Below are positions 5,180 through 11,464 of a stretch of DNA of 11,464 nt, piece after piece. Under the pieces are notes generated by a model that worked only from the letters and a program-made list of their open reading frames with translations, had not been told where the DNA came from and searched no databases. The stretch covers positions 1 through 11,464 of the forward strand of contig JBFYTF010000370.1 in assembly GCA_041300865.1 (NCBI GenBank), in the 5' to 3' direction. Position 1 is the first letter of the stretch. Every line of letters starts with the position of its first letter. The translations under genes were made by a program, and so were the position numbers. The stretch is from JAAYZQ01 sp041300865 (GTDB lineage Bacteria; Chloroflexota; Anaerolineae; JAAYZQ01).

Positions 5180-5209
5180 CTGGCCCATGCACAGCCTCCA
5201 GGAAGATGT

Positions 5210-6988
5210 ATGACAATTCGAGTATTGCCGCCAGACGTCGCGGCCAAGATCGCTGCCGGCGAGGTGATCGAGCGCCCGGCCTCGGTGGTGAAGGAGCTGG
5301 TCGAGAACAGCATCGACGCTGGCGCAGCGCAGATCCAGGTAGAGATCCGAGAGGGCGGACAGCGCCTCATCCGCGTTGCCGACGACGGCAGCGGCATCCC
5401 TGCCGACGAGGCGCCCCTGGCCTTTGCCCGTCACGCCACCAGCAAGCTCAGCGACGCCTCTGACCTGGATCGCATCGAGACCCTGGGGTTTCGCGGTGAA
5501 GCACTGGCCAGCATAGCGGCAGTCAGCAATGTCAGCGTGCTCACCCGGCCACGCTCGGAGATGATGGGCCACTTTCTGCACATTGAAGGGGGCCAGGTGA
5601 TCGGCCAGGAAGGGCGCGGTTGTCCGGCCGGCACCATCGTCACGGTCGAACACCTCTTTCACAACCTGCCCGCCCGGCTCAAGTTCTTGCGCCAAGCGCA
5701 GACAGAGGCCGGCCACATCTATGACGTCGTCAGTCACTGTGCCCTGGCCTACCCGCACATCCGCTTCGGGCTGGTCAGCGACGGCCGCCAGACCTTCCAT
5801 TCCCCCGGCAGCGGACAGCTCTACGACGTCATCCTGGCCCTCTATGGCCTGGAGATGGCCGAGCAGATGCTGCCGCTGTCCCCGCAAGAAGCGGCGGGCG
5901 GTGACGGGGCCCAGCCAAGCTACAGGGTCTCGGGTTGCATCGGCAGCCCCAGCCTGCACCGCGCCAATCGGGGCTACATCACCCTGTTTGTCAACCGCCG
6001 ATCGATCCAGGACACATCCCTCGCCTACGCCGTGGTGCAGGCCTATCACACCCTGCTGCCTGTAGGCCGCTACCCTGTCGCTGTCGTGCTCCTGGAAGTC
6101 CCTCCCGGCGACGTGGACGTCAACGTGCATCCCACCAAGCGCGAGGTCAAGTTCCGTGAGGCGCGGGCGGTGTTCGGCGCCGTGCAGCGGGCGGTGCGCC
6201 ACACCCTGGTTACCCGTGCCCCTGTGCCCGAGGTAAGCCACTCAGCCCGCACCTGGCCGGCGCCGGACTGGGAGCGGCGGCAGGGCCTGCTGGCCGCCGG
6301 CCGCAGAGAAGAGGTTGACAGCCAGCTCACCATGGCCCTGGGCCGCGGCGCCGACTGGGGAGGAGCTGCCGTCGAGGAACAAGAGTCCCTCCAGCCTGTG
6401 GGCCCCGTCCGCTTGCCCCTGCTCCGCGTGATAGGGCAGGTGGGGCAGACGTACGTTGTGGCTGAGGGTCCCCAGGGTATGTATCTGGTGGATCAGCACG
6501 CTGCCCACGAACGGATTCTCTTTGAGAAGATGATGGCCGAGCGGGCGCAGCACGCCGTGACCTCTCAGGTCCTCCTCGAGCCCCTGGCCCTGGACCTGCC
6601 TGCGCCCCTGGCTGCGGTCCTGGCAGAACAGATGCCCATTCTGAACGAAGTGGGCTTTGACCTCGAGCCCTTTGGAGGCAACAGCGCCCTTCTCCGCGCC
6701 GTGCCTGCCATCCTGGTGGTGCCCGATGTGCGCGCCGCTATGGTGGACATCCTCGAGATGCTGCGCCAGGGTGATGATCCCCTCGCATCCCGTGCCGAGG
6801 AGCGCCTCATCGCCACGGTGTGCAAGCGTGCGGCGATCAAGGCCGGTCAGGTGCTTTCGACCGATGAGATGCAGCAGTTAATACGCCAGCTCGAGCAGAG
6901 TGAGTCGCCGCGCACGTGTCCTCACGGCCGGCCCACTGTGCTGCACTTTTCCGTGGAGCAGCTAGAAAAAGAGTTCGGACGGAGGTAA
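5210..6988 (+). CDS. mutL: DNA mismatch repair protein MutL with endonuclease motif
   Basis: A full-length MutL of 592 residues. The N-terminal GHKL ATPase shows KELVENSIDAG with Glu29 and Asn33 (28-38), DDGSGI (58-63), HATSKL (75-80) and GFRGEALASI (93-102), then GTIVTVEHLFHNLPAR. A variable linker (about 335-400) leads to the C-terminal dimerisation and endonuclease domain. There, DQHAAHERILFE at 428-439 matches the metal-binding DQHA-x2-E-x4-E signature, with the supporting motifs CKRAAIKA (538-545), CPHGRP (570-575) and a terminal FGRR. MutL proteins with these motifs nick the daughter strand themselves in bacteria lacking MutH. The ATG at 5210 has AGGAAG (5200-5205) 4 bases upstream and begins MTIRVLPPDVAAKIAAGEV, the usual start. 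mutS is not in the window. The stop overlaps the ribosome-binding region of the next gene. Confidence 0.97.
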   Translation: MTIRVLPPDVAAKIAAGEVIERPASVVKELVENSIDAGAAQIQVEIREGGQRLIRVADDGSGIPADEAPLAFARHATSKLSDASDLDRIETLGFRGEALASIAAVSNVSVLTRPRSEMMGHFLHIEGGQVIGQEGRGCPAGTIVTVEHLFHNLPARLKFLRQAQTEAGHIYDVVSHCALAYPHIRFGLVSDGRQTFHSPGSGQLYDVILALYGLEMAEQMLPLSPQEAAGGDGAQPSYRVSGCIGSPSLHRANRGYITLFVNRRSIQDTSLAYAVVQAYHTLLPVGRYPVAVVLLEVPPGDVDVNVHPTKREVKFREARAVFGAVQRAVRHTLVTRAPVPEVSHSARTWPAPDWERRQGLLAAGRREEVDSQLTMALGRGADWGGAAVEEQESLQPVGPVRLPLLRVIGQVGQTYVVAEGPQGMYLVDQHAAHERILFEKMMAERAQHAVTSQVLLEPLALDLPAPLAAVLAEQMPILNEVGFDLEPFGGNSALLRAVPAILVVPDVRAAMVDILEMLRQGDDPLASRAEERLIATVCKRAAIKAGQVLSTDEMQQLIRQLEQSESPRTCPHGRPTVLHFSVEQLEKEFGRR

Positions 6989-6991
6989 GCA

Positions 6992-7975
6992 GTGACGCAG
7001 GCTATGGTCCTCGGTTCGACGGGCTGCATCGGCAATAACATCGTGCGCGCTTGCCTGGCTGCCGGGTGGCAGGTGCGGGCATTCCACCGACCAGGCAGCG
7101 ACACCTGGATGCTGGATGGCCTGCAGGTTGAGCACGCGGTGGGCGACATTATGGAACCCGCAACGCTGGTCGCCGCCATGGAAAAGTGCGACGCCGTGTT
7201 TCACGCCGCGGCCTACTACCCGCGCCACTCCCTCGACATGCGCGGCGCGCTGCAGACCGCGGTGACGGGCATGCGCCACGTGTTGGCTGCCGCAGCCGAA
7301 GCAAGGGTCGGGCGGCTGGTGTATACCAGCACCCTCACGACCGTGGGCGCAGCCGCCGATGCCGGCTCCCTGGCCAGCGAGGGCGACTTTTACGTGCCCG
7401 GCAGCATCGACAGCGCCTACTTTGAAACCAAATGGGCCATGGAGGCTGAAGCGTGGCGGGCAGTCGCCCACGGCCAGCCGGTGGTCATTGTCAATCCCAC
7501 GATTGTCTTTGGCCCGTGGGACGTAAAGCCAACTACCGGGGAGATCCTGATCCGCGTGGCACGGGGAGGCATTCCCATCTGGCTTGATCGGGATCTCAAC
7601 GTCGTCGACGCACGAGACGTGGGCGAGGGCCAGCGCCTGGCGGCGGAGAGAGGTCAGGTTGGCAAGCGGTATATCCTGGGCGGCGAGAACCTGCCAATGC
7701 GCGAGATGCTCAACATCGCGGCCCGGGAGGCTGGGGTGCGCCCACCCCGGTGGAAGGTTTCCCCGAGCCTGGTCCGGCGGCTGGTTCGCGCCGCCGGGGC
7801 CGCCAGCCACCTGCCCTTGATCCCGCCTCTCCCGCTGGAGCACGGCAAGACGCTCAGTGAGCTGCGGGCGATGAGCCCTGGTCGGGCCAGGGCCGAGTTG
7901 GGCTTTGAGACGCGGCCGTTTGTCGACACCGTGCGCGACACCCTTGCCTGGTTTCGAGAGCACGGCTACCTCTAG
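6992..7975 (+). CDS. NAD-dependent epimerase/dehydratase (extended SDR)
   Basis: A 327-residue Rossmann-fold protein of the extended short-chain dehydrogenase family. The nucleotide-binding G-x-x-G-x-x-G is at 8-14 (LGSTGCIG), the active-site Y-x-x-x-K at 143-147 (YFETK) and the partner Ser/Thr in YTSTLTT (111-117). NPTIVFGPWD (168-177) is the usual motif after the catalytic helix. It resembles dihydroflavonol-4-reductase-like and hopanoid-associated sugar epimerase (HpnA-like) proteins. The motifs do not decide among sugar nucleotide, terpenoid or other carbonyl substrates, and no squalene or hopanoid gene lies nearby. The GTG start at 6992 is 3 bases after the mutL stop; GGAGG (6981-6985) lies inside the end of mutL with a 6-base spacer, so translation is coupled. 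No functional link to mismatch repair is evident. Confidence 0.9.
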   Translation: MTQAMVLGSTGCIGNNIVRACLAAGWQVRAFHRPGSDTWMLDGLQVEHAVGDIMEPATLVAAMEKCDAVFHAAAYYPRHSLDMRGALQTAVTGMRHVLAAAAEARVGRLVYTSTLTTVGAAADAGSLASEGDFYVPGSIDSAYFETKWAMEAEAWRAVAHGQPVVIVNPTIVFGPWDVKPTTGEILIRVARGGIPIWLDRDLNVVDARDVGEGQRLAAERGQVGKRYILGGENLPMREMLNIAAREAGVRPPRWKVSPSLVRRLVRAAGAASHLPLIPPLPLEHGKTLSELRAMSPGRARAELGFETRPFVDTVRDTLAWFREHGYL

Positions 7976-8014
7976 GAGTGAAGGGGCTTCCTATTCGCCT
8001 CCCGCCCCGTTCTA

Positions 8015-8023
8015 TGGTATAAT
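8015..8023 (+). promoter_or_regulatory. Extended -10 promoter of the kinase operon
   Basis: TG-G-TATAAT: a perfect -10 (8018-8023) with TG extension. The -35 region is weak (TTCGCC at 7994-7999, 18 bases away). The start should be near 8030, giving a leader of about 43 bases. Upstream, GGGGC (7983-7987) and GCCCC (8004-8008) could form a weak stem that ends the mutL-epimerase transcript. Confidence 0.75.
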
Positions 8024-8072
8024 ATGGTAGGCAGTCTCGGCGCTTACCTGCGGACCAAAGGAGACGGCAGGC

Positions 8073-10046
8073 ATGACGAAGCTTTTTGCTGGTGTAGCCA
8101 AGCTACGGCTGCAGCAGGTTTTGATCATCGGCTTTGCCCTGACCACGGCGATCACCATAGCCGTCGGCACTCCCATTACGTACGGCGTAATCAGGCGTTA
8201 TCTGGACAACGCGCAGGACCAGCGAGTCGGCCGGGACATGGACCTGGCCGAGGCATTCTATAACGCCAAGGGGAGCGATCTCACGACCTCGTCGCACCGC
8301 CTCGCCTCCGCCCGCACGATCCGGCACAACATCCTGCCTGCCATTGCTGGGGATGACAAGGCCCTGGCAGCCATCGGCGAGGCCATCGAGAACGAGCTTC
8401 TCAATCTACCTCCCACCCTGCGCTTCATCCTTGTCGTCGACGCCGAGGGCCAGGTAGTTGCCGGACGCACCCTAATAGACAGCCACCTGGAACAGGCCGA
8501 AACAGGCACCGACTGGTCGACCTTGCCCATCTTGGCTAATGCCCTGGCTGACGGCCAAGCTCTCTCTGCCACGGAGGTCGTGCCCGTCGAGCTCCTGCGC
8601 GACGTCAAGCTCGACGAGCGGTCCTACATCCCCCTGCTGGACACCCCGAAGGCGTCAGAGGAGCTCTTCGATCCCCGTGAGGGCCGCGCGGGCCTGACGC
8701 TGACCAGTGTCACGCCCGTGACCGAGGATGGCGAGCTTCTCGGAGCAGTCCTGGTAGGTTACCTGTTCAACAACGACTTTACCCTGGTCGACCGTATCAA
8801 GGCCGTGGCCGGCGTGGACACGGTGACCATATTCTTCGGCGACCTGCGGGTCTCGACGAACGTGCCCCTTAACGAGGCCGGCGACCGGGCAATCGGAACA
8901 CGGGTGTCGCAGGAGGTCTTTGACCGGGTCCTCGTCGACGGCCAGGAGTTTACCGGCGAGGCGTTCGTCGTCAACCAGGACTATATCACCCGCTACGAGC
9001 CGCTCTACAATCACCTCGAGGAGGTCGTCGGGATCTTGTACGTCGGCGCGCAACAGTCCTCTTTCCAGGAGCTGCTGGATTCTTTCCGCGCCCAGGTGTT
9101 TCTGATTGCCGGAGCAACCGTGCTGCTGGCCGTGTTCATCGCCATTCCCGTCTCCTGGCCCATCCACCGCCCCCTTTCCAGGCTTGCCTCGGCCACACGC
9201 CAGGTCGCGTCGGGAGATTGGTCGGCGCGTGTGCCCATCGAAGGGTACTATGAGATGCAGGGCCTTGCCCAATCGTTTAACACGATGGTCGAGACCCTGA
9301 AGGAGACGCAGGAGCAGCTGCTGCAAAAGGAAAAGCTGGCCTCGGTGGGCCAGCTCGCCGCCGGCGTGGCCCACGAGATAAACAACCCGCTGGGTTCGGT
9401 GTTGCTGTATGCCGACATTCTGCGCAAAGAGACACCTAGCGATAACGTTCAGCAGCAGGAAGACCTGGATATGATTCTCCGCGAGGCCACCCGCTGCAAA
9501 ACCATCGTCAACGATCTCCTCAACTTTTCGCGGCAAAACCAGGTGCTTGCTCAGGAGACGGATCTCAACCTGCTGCTGGAAGAACTGGCTGAGGAAAGCA
9601 GCAAGCACCATCTGTTTGAGCAGGTCGAGATTGTCACCGAGCTGGATCCAGCACTGCCTTCCATCCAAGCCGATCCCCTCCAGATCCGCCAGGTTTTCCT
9701 CAACCTCATGAGCAATGCAGCGGAGGCCATGCCCGACGGTGGCAAGGTGACTCTCCGCACCTGCACCGGACCGGCTTCGGGGACGGTAACGGCCGAAGTA
9801 GAGGACAACGGCGTGGGAATCTCTGAGGAGAACATGCGCAAGCTCTTCACGCCCTTCTTTACCACCAAGCCCATCGGCAAGGGTACGGGCCTGGGCCTGG
9901 CAATCATCTACGGCATCGTCAAGATGCACCGTGGGCAGATCGGTGTCCAAAGCAGGGTAGGGAAAGGAACCAAGTTCACCCTCACCCTGCCCCAACAACT
10001 GCCCGTTCAGAAGGCAACGGTGGACAACGGCCAGTTGATCGGATAA
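8073..10046 (+). CDS. Membrane sensor histidine kinase, Cache-HAMP-HisKA-HATPase
   Basis: A 657-residue sensor kinase. TM1 is at about 15-38 and TM2 at about 341-361, enclosing an extracytoplasmic region of some 300 residues. That region reads as a Cache-type ligand sensor: the GLTLTSVTPVTEDGELLGAVLVGYLFNNDF (207-236) and TRYEPLYNHLEEVVGILYVG (306-325) segments are typical of Cache strands. A HAMP domain (about 359-412) and a short coiled coil follow. The kinase core has the H-box GVAHEINNPLG with phospho-accepting His434, the N-box NLMSNAAEAM (544-553), the G1 box EDNGVGI (577-583), the F-box FTPFFTTKP (592-600) and the G2 box GKGTGLGLAI (602-611); nothing catalytic is missing. The AGGAG-type site at 8057-8063 has a 9-base spacer to the ATG. 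The ligand is unknown; Cache domains commonly bind carboxylic acids or amino acids. Its partner is probably the receiver-kinase protein encoded next. Confidence 0.95.
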   Translation: MTKLFAGVAKLRLQQVLIIGFALTTAITIAVGTPITYGVIRRYLDNAQDQRVGRDMDLAEAFYNAKGSDLTTSSHRLASARTIRHNILPAIAGDDKALAAIGEAIENELLNLPPTLRFILVVDAEGQVVAGRTLIDSHLEQAETGTDWSTLPILANALADGQALSATEVVPVELLRDVKLDERSYIPLLDTPKASEELFDPREGRAGLTLTSVTPVTEDGELLGAVLVGYLFNNDFTLVDRIKAVAGVDTVTIFFGDLRVSTNVPLNEAGDRAIGTRVSQEVFDRVLVDGQEFTGEAFVVNQDYITRYEPLYNHLEEVVGILYVGAQQSSFQELLDSFRAQVFLIAGATVLLAVFIAIPVSWPIHRPLSRLASATRQVASGDWSARVPIEGYYEMQGLAQSFNTMVETLKETQEQLLQKEKLASVGQLAAGVAHEINNPLGSVLLYADILRKETPSDNVQQQEDLDMILREATRCKTIVNDLLNFSRQNQVLAQETDLNLLLEELAEESSKHHLFEQVEIVTELDPALPSIQADPLQIRQVFLNLMSNAAEAMPDGGKVTLRTCTGPASGTVTAEVEDNGVGISEENMRKLFTPFFTTKPIGKGTGLGLAIIYGIVKMHRGQIGVQSRVGKGTKFTLTLPQQLPVQKATVDNGQLIG

Positions 10047-10049
10047 AGA

Positions 10050-10078
10050 CCCAGACCTGGCTCGCAGCCAGATCTGGG
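10050..10078 (+). other. 13-bp hairpin between the two kinase genes
   Basis: CCCAGACCTGGCT (10050-10062), loop CGC and AGCCAGATCTGGG (10066-10078) pair at 12 of 13 positions, with one C-A mismatch. It starts 4 bases after the first kinase's stop. No T-run follows, so readthrough is expected. It may stabilise or cleave the mRNA, partly attenuate the second gene, or form a DNA site. Confidence 0.6.
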
Positions 10079-10112
10079 AGTGGGCCCGAGGTGCAAGCAA
10101 GAGGGAGATGAA

Positions 10113-11378
10113 TTGAGCGCGGAAGAGAAACTACGTGTGCTAGTCGTCGACGACGAGCAGGGGATGCGCGAGGGCTGCCGCCGAGCCCTCACGCTGGCGG
10201 GATTTGCCGCTGATACTGCGTCGGACCTCAAGGAAGCTTTGGACCTGCTACAGCGCAACGTTTACGAGCTCTTTCTCCTCGACGTCATGCTGCCCGGTGG
10301 CAGCGGCCTGGACCTCCTCGATCCCATCCTGACTCAGAATCCGGATGCCACATGCATCATCATCACGGGCTTTAGCAGCATCGAGGTGGCCGTGGAGGCG
10401 ATCCGGCGCGGGGCCTACAACTTTTTGTCCAAGCCCTTCACCTCCGATACGCTCCTCGTGGCGGTCAACCAGGCTGTGGAACGGCGCAGGCTCAAGGCCA
10501 TCGAGCGCGCCGCCCAGGATCTGGAGCGGGCCAAACAAGAGCTGGAGCGCCTGGATCAGGTCAAGAGCCAGCTGATGCTAAAGGTGGCCCACGAGCTGCG
10601 CGCCCCGGTCGCGGCGGTGCAGAGCTACGTCAACCTGGTCCTGGCCGGGTATGTAAGCGACAAGGAGCTTAAACCCATGCTCCTCCGCGTACAGGAAAGA
10701 CTGCAGGAGATGCTGGACGTCATCGCCGACCTCCTGGAGCTTGCACGTCTGAAACAGGCCACAGAAAGACAAGTGACGACGGCCCCCCAGGACATGAGCG
10801 CCATTCTGCAGGAGGTCACCGATCTCCTCAGGCCGCAAGCCCAGGCCAAGGGACAGGATTTCAGGGTGCAGGTCGAGGGACAGCCGTGCATCGTGGCAAA
10901 TCGGGAACACCTGCGCCAGATCTGGACCAACCTCATCAGCAACGCTATCAAGTACACGCCTCAGTGCGGCCGGGTGTGGGTCCAGCTGCAGAGCGACGGC
11001 CAGGTGCTACGGGGCACGGTGGAGGACTCCGGGATGGGTATCGCCCAGGAGGACCTGCGCTACCTCTTTCAGGAGTTCTTTCGCACCGATCAGGCAAAGG
11101 CCAGCGGGCAGATCGGCACCGGGCTGGGGCTATCCATCGTCAAGCAGATCATCGATAGCTACCAGGGCAGCATCGAAGTCACATCCAGGCCGGGCCAGGG
11201 CTCCCGTTTTTCGTTCGTGCTGCCCTTGCAGCCACCCCCTGTTCTGAAGGTCGACGCCGCAGCCCCCGGGCCGTCTCAGCAGCGCACGCCAATCCCCCGC
11301 GGCGAGGGAGCGCGTACCCATGCCCGCGTCCTCGCCCTGGACGATGGGCCTGCACCGGCAGAGCATAATCCGTCCTAG
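10113..11378 (+). CDS. Receiver-histidine kinase hybrid (REC-HisKA-HATPase), soluble
   Basis: A 421-residue cytosolic protein with no membrane segment. An N-terminal receiver domain comes first: the acidic pair Asp13/Asp14 (VVDDEQ), phospho-acceptor Asp57 (FLLDVM), Thr85 (IIITG) and Lys107 (LSKPF). A charged coiled coil (about 122-155) leads to a HisKA domain with His160 (KVAHELRAP). The HATPase domain has N-box WTNLISNAIKYT (271-282), G1 box VEDSGMGI, the EFFRTD segment and G2 box GTGLGLSIV (335-343). All key residues are intact. A Pro/Ala/Arg-rich tail of about 45 residues follows and shows no domain. The TTG at 10113 is preferred as start: GAGGGAG (10101-10107) lies 5 bases upstream and the receiver begins at once. 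A GTG at 10080 in the same frame lacks a ribosome-binding site. It probably takes phosphate from the upstream kinase; no DNA-binding output is encoded here. Confidence 0.92.
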   Translation: MSAEEKLRVLVVDDEQGMREGCRRALTLAGFAADTASDLKEALDLLQRNVYELFLLDVMLPGGSGLDLLDPILTQNPDATCIIITGFSSIEVAVEAIRRGAYNFLSKPFTSDTLLVAVNQAVERRRLKAIERAAQDLERAKQELERLDQVKSQLMLKVAHELRAPVAAVQSYVNLVLAGYVSDKELKPMLLRVQERLQEMLDVIADLLELARLKQATERQVTTAPQDMSAILQEVTDLLRPQAQAKGQDFRVQVEGQPCIVANREHLRQIWTNLISNAIKYTPQCGRVWVQLQSDGQVLRGTVEDSGMGIAQEDLRYLFQEFFRTDQAKASGQIGTGLGLSIVKQIIDSYQGSIEVTSRPGQGSRFSFVLPLQPPPVLKVDAAAPGPSQQRTPIPRGEGARTHARVLALDDGPAPAEHNPS

Positions 11379-11402
11379 CCTGTTGCCCATCGCCTCGCAC
11401 AG

Positions 11403-11442
11403 AAAAGCGCGACTCCGGCGAGGAGCCGCGCTCTTGAGTTTT
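11403..11442 (+). terminator. Probable intrinsic terminator of the kinase operon
   Basis: AGCGCG (11406-11411) pairs with CGCGCT (11427-11432), then an A-C mismatch and CTCC/GGAG around a GGCGA loop. AA (11403-11404) and TT (11434-11435) can extend the base. TTTT (11439-11442) follows a few bases later, a little far from the stem, so it is good but not perfect. It lies 25 bases after the hybrid kinase stop. The last 22 bases of the window hold nothing recognisable. Confidence 0.65.
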
Positions 11443-11464
11443 GGTCGACTGCTTCAGGGTAGAT

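Noticed and set aside
4778..6241. Open frame of 487 codons on the minus strand across mutL and the SRPBCC gene
   Set aside because: It lies antisense to clear, conserved genes. Its translation is rich in His, Gln and Arg with no domain signal, as expected for a shadow frame in GC-rich DNA.
6962..7963. Open frame of 333 codons on the minus strand across the epimerase gene
   Set aside because: It is antisense to a motif-complete SDR gene and the product is compositionally odd with no domain.
8655..10100. Open frame of 481 codons on the minus strand across the sensor kinase
   Set aside because: It is antisense to an intact histidine kinase with all its motifs; the antisense product has no recognisable fold.
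11325..11378. Second receiver domain starting in the hybrid kinase tail (ARVLALDDGPAP resembles a receiver start)
   Set aside because: Only the first strand looks similar; the frame stops 9 residues later and I saw no continuation.
1..11464. CRISPR array, tRNA, rRNA or insertion sequence
   Set aside because: I saw no regularly spaced direct repeats, cloverleaf, rRNA stretch or transposase with terminal repeats.

Overview
The window is GC-rich and free-living in character: a partial CBS-domain gene, a small HTH gene, a four-gene operon on the minus strand, an SRPBCC gene, a mutL-epimerase pair and a two-gene histidine-kinase operon. Nothing in it marks phage, plasmid or transposon DNA. My best guess for the host is a Chloroflexota bacterium. 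The grounds are an FMN-riboswitch-controlled, NMT1/TauT-type riboflavin importer (RibXY type, known to me from that phylum), the MutL endonuclease type and the Cache-HAMP kinase style. This is inference; no rRNA or marker phylogeny is available.

Layout. 1-241 (+): 3' end of a CBS-domain protein. 422-631 (-): excisionase/MerR-like HTH protein whose predicted promoter carries a perfect 14-bp palindrome at the transcription start. 632-916: intergenic stretch with nested inverted repeats. 917-4267 (-): one transcription unit read right to left. It has a near-consensus promoter (4239-4267), an FMN riboswitch aptamer (4027-4219), an intrinsic terminator (3951-3985), then permease, lipoprotein substrate-binding protein, ATPase and a small YtxH-like membrane protein. 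4314-5054 (+): a divergent near-consensus promoter and an SRPBCC membrane-anchored protein. 5174-7975 (+): mutL translationally coupled to an NAD-dependent epimerase/dehydratase. 8018-11442 (+): a promoter, a Cache-HAMP sensor histidine kinase, a hairpin spacer, a receiver-histidine kinase hybrid and a terminator.

The most informative region is the riboflavin operon. The aptamer identifies the substrate of an otherwise ambiguous NMT1/TauT-type ABC importer. The expression platform can be read by eye: ten bases at the 5' edge of the aptamer are exactly complementary to the left arm of the terminator, which gives a simple antiterminator/terminator switch. With FMN bound, P1 closes, the terminator forms and importer synthesis stops; with FMN low, the antiterminator forms and all three transporter components are made.

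The last operon looks like a phosphorelay. A membrane sensor kinase is followed by a soluble protein with an N-terminal receiver and its own kinase core, but no DNA-binding output domain is encoded in the window. Several start codons were moved from the longest reading frame to GTG, TTG or internal ATG codons because Shine-Dalgarno sequences, signal peptides or promoters decide them. All such choices are stated per gene.
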